This document shows, piece after piece, positions 1 to 8,237 of a stretch of 64,000 nucleotides of DNA (positions within the stretch are counted from its first letter, which is position 1; each line of letters starts with the position of its first letter). The position numbers were made by a program, and so were the translations under genes. The stretch is from Acidobacteriaceae bacterium (lineage in GTDB: Bacteria > Acidobacteriota > Terriglobia > Terriglobales > Acidobacteriaceae). Where the stretch lies: contig CAJCIM010000009.1 of the NCBI GenBank assembly GCA_903970395.1, forward strand, positions 1-64,000, written 5' to 3'. The notes beneath the pieces were generated by a model, which searched no databases, was not told where the DNA came from, and was given only the letters and a program-made list of their open reading frames with translations.

Positions 1-361
1 CGAAGAGGATGCGGATGTGGTGCTTGGCGGCGATGCCGAGGAAGGTGTCGAGGCGCTGCTTGAAGCCGTCGGGGTCCTGTTGCCAGAGCTGGTCCTGCAG
101 GAAGACGCGCATGACGTTCATGCCAATGCCTTCGGCGTAGCCTAGCTCGCGGTCGTTGATGGCGGGGTCGAAGGTGGTGGCCTGGAACATCTCCAGCTGG
201 TTGATAGCGTTGGATGGGATGTAGTTCGAGCCGACGAGCCAGGGTTGCTGCGCGTACCAGTCGTTGGCTTTTTGCTCGGGCCAGCGCTGTGCGGATGCGG
301 TGAGGGTGGAGGCGAAGATTGCGAGCAGCGAGAAGAGTTTGAACGCGCGCGAAAGAGGCAT
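1..361 (-). CDS. clan-A glycoside hydrolase (cellulase/xylanase-like), N-terminal part
   Basis: Only the first 120 codons are in the window; the gene runs off the left edge. An ATG at 361 follows a GGAG box. Residues 1-24 form a signal peptide ending at ASA-Q, so the product is exported. The mature start carries the pattern W-Y-x-x-Q-P-W-L-V-G-x-N-Y-I-P and then INQLEMFQ, followed by a GIGMNVMRVF strand. This is typical of secreted (beta/alpha)8 hydrolases annotated as cellulase family or 1,4-beta-xylanase in Acidobacteria and Bacteroidetes. The catalytic glutamates lie outside the window, so substrate cannot be stated. Confidence 0.72.
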   Translation of the reverse strand, partial: MPLSRAFKLFSLLAIFASTLTASAQRWPEQKANDWYAQQPWLVGSNYIPSNAINQLEMFQATTFDPAINDRELGYAEGIGMNVMRVFLQDQLWQQDPDGFKQRLDTFLGIAAKHHIRILF

Positions 362-395
362 GTTGGCTCCGTGGGGAGGGTAGCATGTCGAGGAT

Positions 396-1025
396 TCAAA
401 CTACAGCGCGAGGTCTGCGGGGAACAAGCTTGGATGAGCCGACGACGAAGCGAAGCGGGAGATCCGCAGCTTTCCGGATGCCGATGCGTGGGGTGACCTG
501 TATAGCTTCGGGGTGGTGGCCGTCGTCGAGTACCTGAAGGATGGAGCGGGGGCGAGTGACGTCGATGTCATTGTGCGTGGCGCGGGTGATGCCAAGGGCT
601 TCGCAGAGGCGTCCGGGGCCGCCGGTGAGCAGCTTTGGCGATGCTCCGGCGGGCAGGTGGCGTAGCTGCTCCATGGTGGCGACGCCCTCGATGGGCTCGA
701 GCGCGCGGATGAGGACGCCGCCAGCTTGCCCGTCGGGCTCGCAGGAGAAGTTGAGGCAGTAGTGCATGCCATAGATGAAGTAGATGTAGCTGAATCCCGG
801 CGGGCCGAAGAGCATAGCATTGCGCGCGGTGAGACCTGGGAACGCGTGTGAGGCGGGGTCGTTGAGACCGAGGTAGGCTTCGGTTTCGAGGATGCGGCCG
901 GTGAGGCGTTTGCCGTTGCGACGCACGGTGATGAGCTTGCTTAGGAGGTTGCGGGCGACGATCTCCGGCGAACGGAGATAGAACTCACGCGGCAAGAGCT
1001 TTCGCGAGCTTATGCTTTGAGCCAT
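396..1025 (-). CDS. DNA-3-methyladenine glycosylase (AAG/MPG family)
   Basis: Base-excision repair enzyme that removes alkylated purines such as 3-methyladenine. The 209-residue product fits the bacterial AAG family. Residues 44-52 read RILETEAYL; the second Glu (E49) aligns with catalytic Glu125 of human AAG. FIYGMHYCLN (83-92) and GPGRLCEALGI are further family motifs. The start used is the ATG at 1025, which overlaps the trmFO stop by 16 bases, suggesting translational coupling. An in-frame ATG at 1055 is possible but would overlap trmFO more deeply. Function is assigned from family. Confidence 0.93.
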   Translation of the reverse strand: MAQSISSRKLLPREFYLRSPEIVARNLLSKLITVRRNGKRLTGRILETEAYLGLNDPASHAFPGLTARNAMLFGPPGFSYIYFIYGMHYCLNFSCEPDGQAGGVLIRALEPIEGVATMEQLRHLPAGASPKLLTGGPGRLCEALGITRATHNDIDVTRPRSILQVLDDGHHPEAIQVTPRIGIRKAADLPLRFVVGSSKLVPRRPRAVV

Positions 1026-2416
1026 ATGTCCCACGCTTCGAGGGCGCGTTCGCATTGGATGCGGTGGCGTTCTTTCTTGTCGCGGATCTTCTTGCGGAGT
1101 TCTTCTTCAAGCGGTACCAACAAGTCGAAGGTGATGTTGGCGGGTTGGAAGTGTTTCGTCTCTGCGTGGGTGATGTAGTGCGTGAGCGAGCCGTTGGCGG
1201 TGAGGCGAGGGGCTGGCATCGGCTGCTCGCCGCGCGCGAGGGCCGCGGCGAAGCGTCCTGCGAGGAGGCCGCTGGCAATGGATTCGGTGTAGCCCTCGAC
1301 GCCGGAGAGCTGGCCTGCGATGAGGATGTTGGGATGCTGCTTGAGTTGCAGGGTTTCGGTGAGCAGGGACGGTGCGTGGATGTAGGTGTTGCGGTGGACC
1401 TGGCCGTAGCGGAGGAACTTTGCATTTTCAAGGCCGGGGATCATGCGAAGGATGCGCGCCTGCTCGCCGTACTTGAGGGAATTCTGGAAGCCGACGAGGT
1501 TGTAGCTGTCGGCGCGAAGGGTTTCCTGGCGAAGCTGCACGCAGGCGTAGGGCCAGCGACCGGTCTTGGGGTCGGTGAGGCCGGCGGGCTTCATGGGGCC
1601 GAAGCGGAGCGTGTCGTGGCCGCGGCGGGCGGTCTCTTCGATGGGGAGACAGCCTTCGAAGTATTGGGGGGGCTTGGCATCCTGCGAACCCACCTTAGCC
1701 GACGATGAAGCCGTCGGCGAAGATGGGGCACCCAACTCGTTTAGTGCTGGGATTTGTTCCCAAGATTTGTGCTGGATCTTTTCGGCGGCGGCGAGGGCGT
1801 CGATGAAGGCTTCGTACTCGGGCTTGGTGAAGGGGCAGTTGATGTAGTCGGCGGTCCCTTTGTCCCAGCGGGCGGCGAAGTAGACCTTGTCCATGTCGAT
1901 GGTGGCAGCGTCGACGATGGGCGAGATGCTGTCGTAGAAGGCGAGCTGTTCGGTTCCGGTGAGGCGCTGGAGTTCTGCGGCTAGTGGAGAGCTGGTGAGC
2001 GGGCCGGAGGCGAGGATGGTGATGGTGTCGGGATCGCTCTCGTTGAGGGTGGTGACCTCTTCGCGGCGGACTTCGATGTTTGGGTGTTGCGCGATGAGTT
2101 GCGCGACGCGCTCGGAGAAGAGGGCGCGGTCGACCGCGAGAGCGTGGCCGGCGGGGACGGAGGTGGCGTCGGCAGCCTGGAGGAGGAAGCTGTTGGCGCG
2201 GCGCATCTCCTGCTTGAGGAGCCAGGGGGCTGAGTTTTCTGATTCCGATTTAAGGGAGTTGGAGCAGACGAGCTCGGCGAAGTCGGAGGTCTGGTGCGCT
2301 TCGGTGGAGCGCAGGGGGCGCATCTCCGAAAGAATGACTTTGCAGCCGAGAGATGCGGCCTGGAGTGCGGCTTCGGGGCCAGCTAGGCCGCCCCCGATGA
2401 TGTGAATTTTCTTCAT
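1010..2416 (-). CDS. trmFO: FADH2/methylene-THF-dependent tRNA (uracil-54-C5)-methyltransferase TrmFO
   Basis: TrmFO makes ribothymidine at position 54 of the tRNA T-loop using 5,10-methylenetetrahydrofolate and FAD. The N-terminus is the FAD-binding IHIIGGGLAGPEAA. CSNSLKSE with Cys51 and FEGCLPIE with Cys255 match the two cysteines known from the family. Cys255 sits about 29 residues later than in B. subtilis TrmFO (Cys226). The sequence explains this: residues 229-245 (GAPSSPTASSSAKVGSQ) are encoded by a palindromic repeat at 1681-1733, inserted between the KSWE and FEGC segments without breaking the frame. Whether the enzyme tolerates the insert is inference. Confidence 0.95.
   Translation of the reverse strand: MKKIHIIGGGLAGPEAALQAASLGCKVILSEMRPLRSTEAHQTSDFAELVCSNSLKSESENSAPWLLKQEMRRANSFLLQAADATSVPAGHALAVDRALFSERVAQLIAQHPNIEVRREEVTTLNESDPDTITILASGPLTSSPLAAELQRLTGTEQLAFYDSISPIVDAATIDMDKVYFAARWDKGTADYINCPFTKPEYEAFIDALAAAEKIQHKSWEQIPALNELGAPSSPTASSSAKVGSQDAKPPQYFEGCLPIEETARRGHDTLRFGPMKPAGLTDPKTGRWPYACVQLRQETLRADSYNLVGFQNSLKYGEQARILRMIPGLENAKFLRYGQVHRNTYIHAPSLLTETLQLKQHPNILIAGQLSGVEGYTESIASGLLAGRFAAALARGEQPMPAPRLTANGSLTHYITHAETKHFQPANITFDLLVPLEEELRKKIRDKKERHRIQCERALEAWDIWLKA
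1681..1733. repeat. in-frame hairpin repeat (GATGAAGCC-loop family), trmFO copy
   Basis: Outer arms CCCACCTT/AAGATGGG, inner stem GCCGAC/GTCGGC, loop GATGAAGCC, and flank GGGCACCC. It is identical over about 55 bases to the copy at 29921-29973 in lhr. It is read through the minus-strand gene as GAPSSPTASSSAKVGSQ. Confidence 0.9.
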
Positions 2417-2443
2417 GTCTTTCTAGGATACGCGGTGATGCAG

Positions 2444-2710
2444 TTACGTCTTGGTGACGCTTCGGATAACGATGTCGCCATCGAAGGCGGATAGGTATGC
2501 GCTGAGTGCGTCAGAGAACTCGTCGAGAGCGCCTAAACCATCGTTATCGACGTCGCTATTGACTTCCAAAAGCAGAGTCGATCCCGTCCAAGTGCAGAGT
2601 GCGTCGGAATACCATTGGCGATGTTCTCGAAACTCAAGTGTGATTCCACCTGCGGCTTCCTCACCCTGATTGATTGGCACTCCTTCACACTCCAGAATGA
2701 TTCTGTACAC
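2444..2710 (-). CDS. small conserved hypothetical protein
   Basis: An 88-residue acidic protein starting at GTG 2710, which overlaps the stop of the preceding acetyltransferase by one base (TAGTG), so it is probably co-translated with it. An upstream extension to 2842 only reads through the acetyltransferase in another frame. The sequence has an N-terminal VYRIILECEG strand, a central W-Y-x-x-A-L-C-T-W patch and a C-terminal DGDIVIRSVTK strand, suggesting a small alpha/beta fold. No catalytic motif, signal peptide or membrane segment is visible. Function unknown. Confidence 0.6.
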   Translation of the reverse strand: MYRIILECEGVPINQGEEAAGGITLEFREHRQWYSDALCTWTGSTLLLEVNSDVDNDGLGALDEFSDALSAYLSAFDGDIVIRSVTKT

Positions 2711-3192
2711 TAGACCCCCGAGGCTGCGAGTTGAGTGAGGTTTTCGCCGGAGAGGCGCATCATGAACCACTCGGATTTTTTGCGGGCGCCGATGCGATGG
2801 TAGAAGTCGATGGAGGGCTGGTTCCAGTCGAGGACGGACCACTCCAGGCGTGGGCAGCCTTGTTCGACTGCGATGGCGGCGACGCGGCTGAGCAGCGATT
2901 TGCCGAGGCCTAGCTTGCGGAACTCGGGCGAGACGTAGAGGTCTTCAAGGTAGAGGCCGTGGTGGCCTTCCCAGGTGCTGTAGCTGGTGAAGTAGAGAGC
3001 GAAGCCTGCGGGAGTGTTGTTGTGCTCGGCGATGAGGCAGGAGAAGCGCGGCGTGGGGCCGAAGCCGTCGCGGATGAGGTCGGACTCGGTGGCGTGGACG
3101 GCGTCGGGTTCGCGCTCGTAGGTGGCGAGGTCGCGGATGAAGCGGAGAATGGTGGGGACGTCAGCGGGTGTGGCGGGGCGGATGGTGGTCAT
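2710..3192 (-). CDS. GNAT family N-acetyltransferase (diamine/thialysine type)
   Basis: A 160-residue single-domain GNAT enzyme. The N-terminus IRPATPADVPTILRFIRDLA and the early YEREPDAVHATESDL region resemble the SSAT/thialysine acetyltransferase branch. Residues near 85-102 (LEDLYVSPEFRKLGLGKSLL) are motif A, which binds acetyl-CoA, and W-N-x-x-S-I-D-F-Y is motif B. It transfers acetyl from acetyl-CoA to an amine; the substrate is not readable from sequence. It overlaps the small gene at 2444-2710 by one base. Confidence 0.87.
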   Translation of the reverse strand: MTTIRPATPADVPTILRFIRDLATYEREPDAVHATESDLIRDGFGPTPRFSCLIAEHNNTPAGFALYFTSYSTWEGHHGLYLEDLYVSPEFRKLGLGKSLLSRVAAIAVEQGCPRLEWSVLDWNQPSIDFYHRIGARKKSEWFMMRLSGENLTQLAASGV

Positions 3193-3316
3193 CGTCTAAC
3201 AAACAGGATACGCGAGACATTCCAGTACGCTCGCGTCTACGACGCTTGCTGCGGCAGAGGCTTTCACGCAGAGGACGCGAAGGAGATGCCTGCAGAGGTC
3301 GCAAAGGAAGACAAGC

Positions 3317-3355
3317 AACGGCAAACGCAGATTCCCTTCGGGAATGACAAACAAA
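3317..3355. repeat. dispersed repeat ending in gggaatgacaa
   Basis: An intergenic copy of a short element with the core cgcagattccc-ttc-gggaatgacaa, whose centre ATTCCCTTCGGGAAT is palindromic. Related copies lie at 14211-14243 and 40061-40115. It sits between two minus-strand genes. Confidence 0.6.
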
Positions 3356-3356
3356 A

Positions 3357-4004
3357 CTACTTCGCAGCTGCGGGTTGGTCGGCGGGGTGAAGGGGGATTT
3401 CGAAGGATTCCAAGTAGTCACCGCCGGCGTAGCGGACCTTGCGGAGTTCGAGTGTGGCGTGGGTGAGGGCGGGTTTGTCGAGGTCGGATATGTCGTAGTA
3501 GAGGTAGCCGGCGACGGTGGTGTGCGGCTGAATCGTGGTGGTCTGGAAGCCGAAGTCGTTGTCGTCGTCGGTGATCTTTTTGTCGACGTTCTGCTTGCCG
3601 GTGGTGATGGGGATGGGAATGCCCAAGGGCAGCGGGGTCTTTTTGCCGGTGGCGGATTTGAGGGTGAACATGCGGCGTTGGAGGTCGTCGAGCGTGGCGG
3701 CGGGGATGTTGTCGTTGGCGGCGGAGATGAAGTGGATGCGGGCGTCGTCGAGGGTGAGGGGGCGTTCGGAGTCGTTGGTCACGATGACGCGGATGGGGAG
3801 CAGGTCGTGGCCGAAATAGTCGAGGCGGGTGTTGGGGCGAAGCTCCTTGATGTCGCCGGGCTCGGCGGCGATAGTGACGTGGCCGTTTGTCTGGTGCATG
3901 GGGTAGGTCTCGGCCGGCTGGGGTGGGACGGGCTTGCGGGCTTTTTCTGCGTGAGCGGAGGCGACAGAGACAGAGAGGAGCAGGGCGGCGGCGAGACGGC
4001 GCAT
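3357..4004 (-). CDS. secreted protein of unknown function
   Basis: A 215-residue protein with a signal peptide (residues 1-19, cleavage near AHA-E) and a proline-rich linker. The body has alternating beta-type segments (HVTIAAEPGD, LLPIRVIVTNDSERPLTL, HTTVAGYLYYDISD), consistent with a periplasmic immunoglobulin-like or adapter fold. RVIVTNDS resembles the 'non-catalytic partner' strand patterns of many exported acidobacterial proteins. No catalytic motif is recognised. Confidence 0.75.
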   Translation of the reverse strand: MRRLAAALLLSVSVASAHAEKARKPVPPQPAETYPMHQTNGHVTIAAEPGDIKELRPNTRLDYFGHDLLPIRVIVTNDSERPLTLDDARIHFISAANDNIPAATLDDLQRRMFTLKSATGKKTPLPLGIPIPITTGKQNVDKKITDDDNDFGFQTTTIQPHTTVAGYLYYDISDLDKPALTHATLELRKVRYAGGDYLESFEIPLHPADQPAAAK

Positions 4005-4077
4005 GATGGCTCCATTATCCTCTGAAACGCAGGAGATAGAGTGTAGGGGATAGAGGATAGAGGCGAGAGGTGCTTGT

Positions 4078-5421
4078 TTGGGAATGATGCTTTACAGCGT
4101 GGCGCTGTTGGTGGGGCTGATGATTGCCTCGCCGTGGTGGCTGCTGCGGATGGCGACGACGGAGCGGTATCGCGAGGGGTTGGGGGAGCGGTTGGGCTTC
4201 TTGCCGAAGCGGCTGCTTGAGACGCTTGGTCTAGAGCTCTCTCTAAAACGCATCGTTTGGGTGCACGCCGTCAGTGTGGGCGAAGTACTGGCAGCGACGC
4301 GGCTGGTGGCGGAGCTGGGGGCTGCGTTGGGTGAGGATTGGGCCGTGGTGGTGTCGACCACGACGCGTACCGGGCAGGCGCTGGCTCGGGAGCGGTTTGG
4401 AGCCGAGCGGGTGTTTTATTACCCGCTGGACTTTCGGTGGGCGGTGCGGGCTTACCTTACCGCGTTGCAGCCGGCGATGCTGGTGTTGATGGAGAGCGAG
4501 CTTTGGCCTCGGATGCTGCATGAGTGTCGCAAGGATGGTGTGCCGGTGGCCGTGGTGAATGCTCGCGTGAGCGATCGGTCGTTTGCGCGCGGGATGCGGG
4601 GGCGGAAGATTTGGGGACGCGCGCTACGGATGCTGTCGTTGTGGCTCGCGCAGAGTGAGGAAGATGCTCGAAGATTAGTGGCGATGGGGGCGAATGCGGC
4701 GAGTGTGCAGGTTAGTGGGAATCTGAAGTTTGATGTGCGGGCGGCAAAGGAAAGTAGGATCGCAGAACTGATCACAAGTGAGGCGCAAGGGCGACCCATC
4801 ATCGTAGCTGGCTCCACGGTGGGAGACGACAACGATGATGAGGAGTTCGACCTGAATACTGCCTTCGGCGAAAACATTCGCAATGAGTTGAATGCGTTGC
4901 TAGTCGTTGCGCCGAGACACCCCGAACGTTTCGAAACGGCCTGGAAAATCGCTATCGAGTTCCCAACTCTTCGAGCGACTGAACTTCTCGCAGGCAAGAC
5001 CGGCAAGGACGCATTCGCACAATTTCTGGAACCCTCCCAAATTAGTCGTTCGGACGTCATTGTTCTCGATACGATTGGCGATCTGGCGGCTGTCTATAGG
5101 GTGGCGGATGTGGCGTTTGTGGGGGGAAGCCTCGTGGACCGGGGTGGGCATAATCCACTGGAGCCGGCTCAGTTTGGTGTACCGGTGGTAATGGGGCCGC
5201 ACTTTCAGAACTTTCGGGGAATTGTGGGTGCGATGCAGGAGGCTGATGGAATTCGCATTGTGTCCGATACAGTAGAGCTAAGGAAAGCATTCACTGAACT
5301 TCTGCAAGACCGTGCACGTGCCCAGGCGATGGGACGGCGCGGGCAAGAGGTGTTTGAGCAGCAGCAGGGCGCCACGGGACGGACCGTAGCCGCTCTGTTG
5401 GCGAAAGTACGAGGAGAGTAA
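4078..5421 (+). CDS. waaA: 3-deoxy-D-manno-octulosonic acid (Kdo) transferase
   Basis: Inner-membrane glycosyltransferase (GT30) that transfers Kdo from CMP-Kdo to the lipid A precursor. An N-terminal membrane anchor (VALLVGLMIASPWWLL) precedes the VWVHAVSVGEVLAA motif. The C-terminal FVGGSLVDRGGHNPLEPA is the CMP-binding signature. The ORF opens at TTG 4078, seven bases after AGAGG; ATG 4084 or 4087 is an alternative. lpxK follows after six bases, making an LPS operon. A stretch around 4780-5060 is less G-rich than its surroundings but stays in frame. Confidence 0.94.
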   Translation: MGMMLYSVALLVGLMIASPWWLLRMATTERYREGLGERLGFLPKRLLETLGLELSLKRIVWVHAVSVGEVLAATRLVAELGAALGEDWAVVVSTTTRTGQALARERFGAERVFYYPLDFRWAVRAYLTALQPAMLVLMESELWPRMLHECRKDGVPVAVVNARVSDRSFARGMRGRKIWGRALRMLSLWLAQSEEDARRLVAMGANAASVQVSGNLKFDVRAAKESRIAELITSEAQGRPIIVAGSTVGDDNDDEEFDLNTAFGENIRNELNALLVVAPRHPERFETAWKIAIEFPTLRATELLAGKTGKDAFAQFLEPSQISRSDVIVLDTIGDLAAVYRVADVAFVGGSLVDRGGHNPLEPAQFGVPVVMGPHFQNFRGIVGAMQEADGIRIVSDTVELRKAFTELLQDRARAQAMGRRGQEVFEQQQGATGRTVAALLAKVRGE

Positions 5422-5427
5422 ACAAGA

Positions 5428-6438
5428 GTGAGCGCACGCAGACCCTGGGCCTGGCCGTTGGTTCCGCTGTACGCCGCCGTACTGGCGGTGAAGACGTGGA
5501 TGCGTCGCGTGGGCCTTCTGAGCACACGGCGGCTGCGCTGGCCGGTGGTAAGCGTAGGGGCGATCTCTGCGGGAGGCTCGGGCAAGACACCGGTTGTGAT
5601 TGCGCTGGCCAAGCTGCTGAAGGACCGCGGGTGGGAGGTGAATGTGCTCTCGCGCGGGTACCGGCGCAAGGGGTCAGATGTGGAGCAGGTCGACCTGAAC
5701 TCTCCTGAAGCAGCGGAGCGCTACGGCGATGAGCCGGTGGTAATTGCTCGTGACGCGAAGGTGCCGGTGTGGGTGGGCAGCAATCGTTATGAGTGCGGAC
5801 AACGGGCGCAGGATTCGACCGACCTGACTTGGCATGGGCTGCACCTGCTGGATGATGGGTTTCAGCATAGGCAGCTGGCGCGAACGCTGGACCTGGTACT
5901 GGTGACGAGTGAGGACCTGAAGGACTCGATGCTGCCTGCGGGCAACCTGCGCGAGGGGCTGGAGGCGCTTTCCAGAGCCGACGCGGTGATTGTGCGCGAG
6001 GACGAGTTCGAGGTAGCAGGCAAGACGGTCTGGGAGCTGGTGTGGGCCGGAACGCCGGTGTGGACGGTACGGCGGAAGCTGGTCTTCCCTGCCCCAATGA
6101 GAGCGCTGGGTGCGGGTTTGCGGCCGCTGGCGTTCTGCGGGATCGCAAGGCCGGAGAGCTTCCAACGGATGCTGCTGGACGAAGGCTGTGGTGTGGTGGA
6201 GACGTTGGCCTATGACGACCACCATGCGTATACGATGGCCGACATGGAGCTTCTGGTGAAGCAGGGTGAGCGGCTGAACGCTACTGGCTTTGTTACCACA
6301 GACAAGGACGCGGTGAAGCTGACTCCCGAGATGCGGACGCGCCTGGAAACGGTGGGGCGCGTGATGGTGGTGACGCTGGAGGTTGAGTTTATAAACACCT
6401 ATGAGGTGATGCGCGCTGTGGAGGCGCGGATTACTTAG
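5428..6438 (+). CDS. lpxK: tetraacyldisaccharide 4'-kinase
   Basis: Phosphorylates the 4' position of the tetraacylated disaccharide-1-phosphate to give lipid IVA, at the cytoplasmic face of the inner membrane. Residues 44-54 (GAISAGGSGKT) are the Walker A loop with Lys53. SRGYRRKG and LLDDGFQHRQL are the other invariant blocks of the family. It starts at GTG 5428, six bases after waaA, so the two are surely co-transcribed. Length (336) is normal. Confidence 0.95.
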   Translation: MSARRPWAWPLVPLYAAVLAVKTWMRRVGLLSTRRLRWPVVSVGAISAGGSGKTPVVIALAKLLKDRGWEVNVLSRGYRRKGSDVEQVDLNSPEAAERYGDEPVVIARDAKVPVWVGSNRYECGQRAQDSTDLTWHGLHLLDDGFQHRQLARTLDLVLVTSEDLKDSMLPAGNLREGLEALSRADAVIVREDEFEVAGKTVWELVWAGTPVWTVRRKLVFPAPMRALGAGLRPLAFCGIARPESFQRMLLDEGCGVVETLAYDDHHAYTMADMELLVKQGERLNATGFVTTDKDAVKLTPEMRTRLETVGRVMVVTLEVEFINTYEVMRAVEARIT

Positions 6439-6487
6439 AGTAGTGGGTAGACAGGAGTGGGTAGACAGTAGAGATACTGTAAGGCAT

Positions 6488-7492
6488 ATGGTGCGTTTGC
6501 TGATTGTTCGGGTTGGGGCGATGGGGGACGTGCTACATGCTCTGCCGGCTGCGGCTGCGCTGCGCAAAGTGCGGCCGGATTGGAAGATTGACTGGGTGGT
6601 GGATGAGCGGTGGCAGCCGCTGTTGACGGACGATGGACCAGGGCCCGTGGTTGGTGTTTCGTTTGCGGTGCCGGTGCGGGCTTGGAAGCAGGCACCGCTG
6701 TCTCGGGCGACGGTGCGGTCGTTTCTGGAGTTCCGCAGACTGCGCGGCCTTTATGACGCCGTGGTCGATATGCAGGGGACGCTGCGGTCTAGCGCGATCG
6801 GTTGGCTGGCTGGCGGTGGAATGCTGGCGGGGTATGACGATCCTCGCGAGCGGATGGCTAGTGCGCTGTACGGACAGACCTTTCTACGTCAGGGCGGGCA
6901 TGTGGTGGAACAGGGTGCGGCGCTGCTGAGTGCGGTTTGCGGCGTGGAACTGGAGCCGGTTGCGGCTGAGATTCCGCGGACGGAGTGGGCGGAAGAGTGG
7001 GCACGAGAGCTGGTTGGCGAAGACAAAGTCTGCGTGTTGAGCCCGCGGGCTGGGTGGACGACCAAGCAGTGGCCGGTAGAGCGGTTTGGCGAGCTTGCGT
7101 TGCGGTTGCGGGAGCGAGGGTATCGCTGCCTGGTGAATGCTCCACGGAAGGACGATGAGCTTGCCGAGGGCGTGGTTGCGGCCAGCGACGGCGCGGCAGA
7201 GGTTACGGTGTGCAACGTCGCTGGAATGATTGCGCTGGTGCGGCGGGCACGGTTGCTGGTGGGTGGTGACTCCGGGCCGATGCACCTTGCGGCGATACTG
7301 GGGGTTCCTGTGGTGGCACTGTTTGGGCCGACGAACCCGGTGCGCAATGGACCGTGGGGGCCGGGCCCGAAGGCTGTGTTGCGCGATGCGAGTTCGCGGA
7401 ACACGTATAAGCGGTCGGGTGAGGTGGATGCGGGGCTGGCGAAGCTGACGGTGGAACAGGTGGTCGCGGCGGTGGACGGGCTGGGAGTTTGA
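6488..7492 (+). CDS. lipopolysaccharide heptosyltransferase (GT9)
   Basis: ADP-heptose:LPS heptosyltransferase adding heptose to the Kdo-lipid A core. MVRLLIVRVGAMGDVLHALP is the N-terminal nucleotide-sugar fold start, closest in look to WaaC-type enzymes. GGDSGPMHLAAILGVPVVALFGPT is the strongly conserved GT9 C-terminal motif. The ATG at 6488 is used; an upstream in-frame start at 6443 would lie in a repeat-like spacer (gtgggtagacag occurs twice). Part of the waaA-lpxK cluster. Confidence 0.9.
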   Translation: MVRLLIVRVGAMGDVLHALPAAAALRKVRPDWKIDWVVDERWQPLLTDDGPGPVVGVSFAVPVRAWKQAPLSRATVRSFLEFRRLRGLYDAVVDMQGTLRSSAIGWLAGGGMLAGYDDPRERMASALYGQTFLRQGGHVVEQGAALLSAVCGVELEPVAAEIPRTEWAEEWARELVGEDKVCVLSPRAGWTTKQWPVERFGELALRLRERGYRCLVNAPRKDDELAEGVVAASDGAAEVTVCNVAGMIALVRRARLLVGGDSGPMHLAAILGVPVVALFGPTNPVRNGPWGPGPKAVLRDASSRNTYKRSGEVDAGLAKLTVEQVVAAVDGLGV

Positions 7493-7504
7493 GAGAATAG
7501 CCGA

Positions 7505-8098
7505 ATGGGTTCAGGTTCGGCGACGACGCAGACAGGTAAGAGCCGGTGGCAGAAGATCGCGCGCCGGGTACGGGTTCCGCTGGGGTTTGTTGTGGCTGCG
7601 GTGTTTCTGGTGTTTGCACGGCCGACCTGGTTGACATTGGCGTGGAGCCTGCCAGCGGTGCTGGCAGGGTTGTGGCTGCGTGGGTATGCGGCCGGTTATG
7701 TGAAGAAGAACTCCGAGCTGACGCGGACAGGCCCGTATGCCTATACGCGCAACCCGCTGTACCTGGGGTCGATGGCGATTGCGTTTGGGTTTGCGGTGGC
7801 CGCTGGACGGTGGTGGTTGGGCGCTCTGCTGGTGGTGATGTTCCTGGCGATCTATATGCCGACGATCCTTTCAGAAGAGGCATTTTTGCGGGGCGTCTTC
7901 CCTGTCTTTGACGCGTATGCGGCGAAGGTACCGAGGCTGCTGCCGAGGCTGACGCCGGCCCGTTTTGCGGACGTCGAGGGCGGCGGGCGGTTCTCCGGCG
8001 AACGCTACCAGCACCATCGCGAGTACAATGCAGCCATGGGCGCTGCGGCAATTTATGCGGCGCTGCTGTTGCGGATGCTGTTGGCTGGGCATCGCTGA
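7505..8098 (+). CDS. isoprenylcysteine carboxyl methyltransferase-like membrane protein
   Basis: A 197-residue integral membrane protein with about five hydrophobic segments. RTGPYAYTRNPLYLGS (around residues 74-89) is the hallmark of the ICMT/phospholipid methyltransferase (PEMT) fold, which uses S-adenosylmethionine. Bacterial members methylate lipids or unknown small substrates. It starts 12 bases after the heptosyltransferase stop, so an envelope-lipid role is a reasonable inference. Confidence 0.85.
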   Translation: MGSGSATTQTGKSRWQKIARRVRVPLGFVVAAVFLVFARPTWLTLAWSLPAVLAGLWLRGYAAGYVKKNSELTRTGPYAYTRNPLYLGSMAIAFGFAVAAGRWWLGALLVVMFLAIYMPTILSEEAFLRGVFPVFDAYAAKVPRLLPRLTPARFADVEGGGRFSGERYQHHREYNAAMGAAAIYAALLLRMLLAGHR

Positions 8099-8237
8099 AG
8101 CGCTGATTCGATGTATGTTATTCCTACTATGTCGCCTTGCGACTGGCGGGCGATAGCCAAAGTTGAAGGCTGATACGTCCATATCGTATCGAGGGCAGGC
8201 GCACCGGTTAGCCCTGCTACCCCAAGGAGACTTCCAT

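Noticed and set aside
985-2405. Several long open frames opposite or shifted within trmFO
   Set aside because: TrmFO has clear FAD, Cys and family motifs; the others are high-G+C shadows without starts or motifs.
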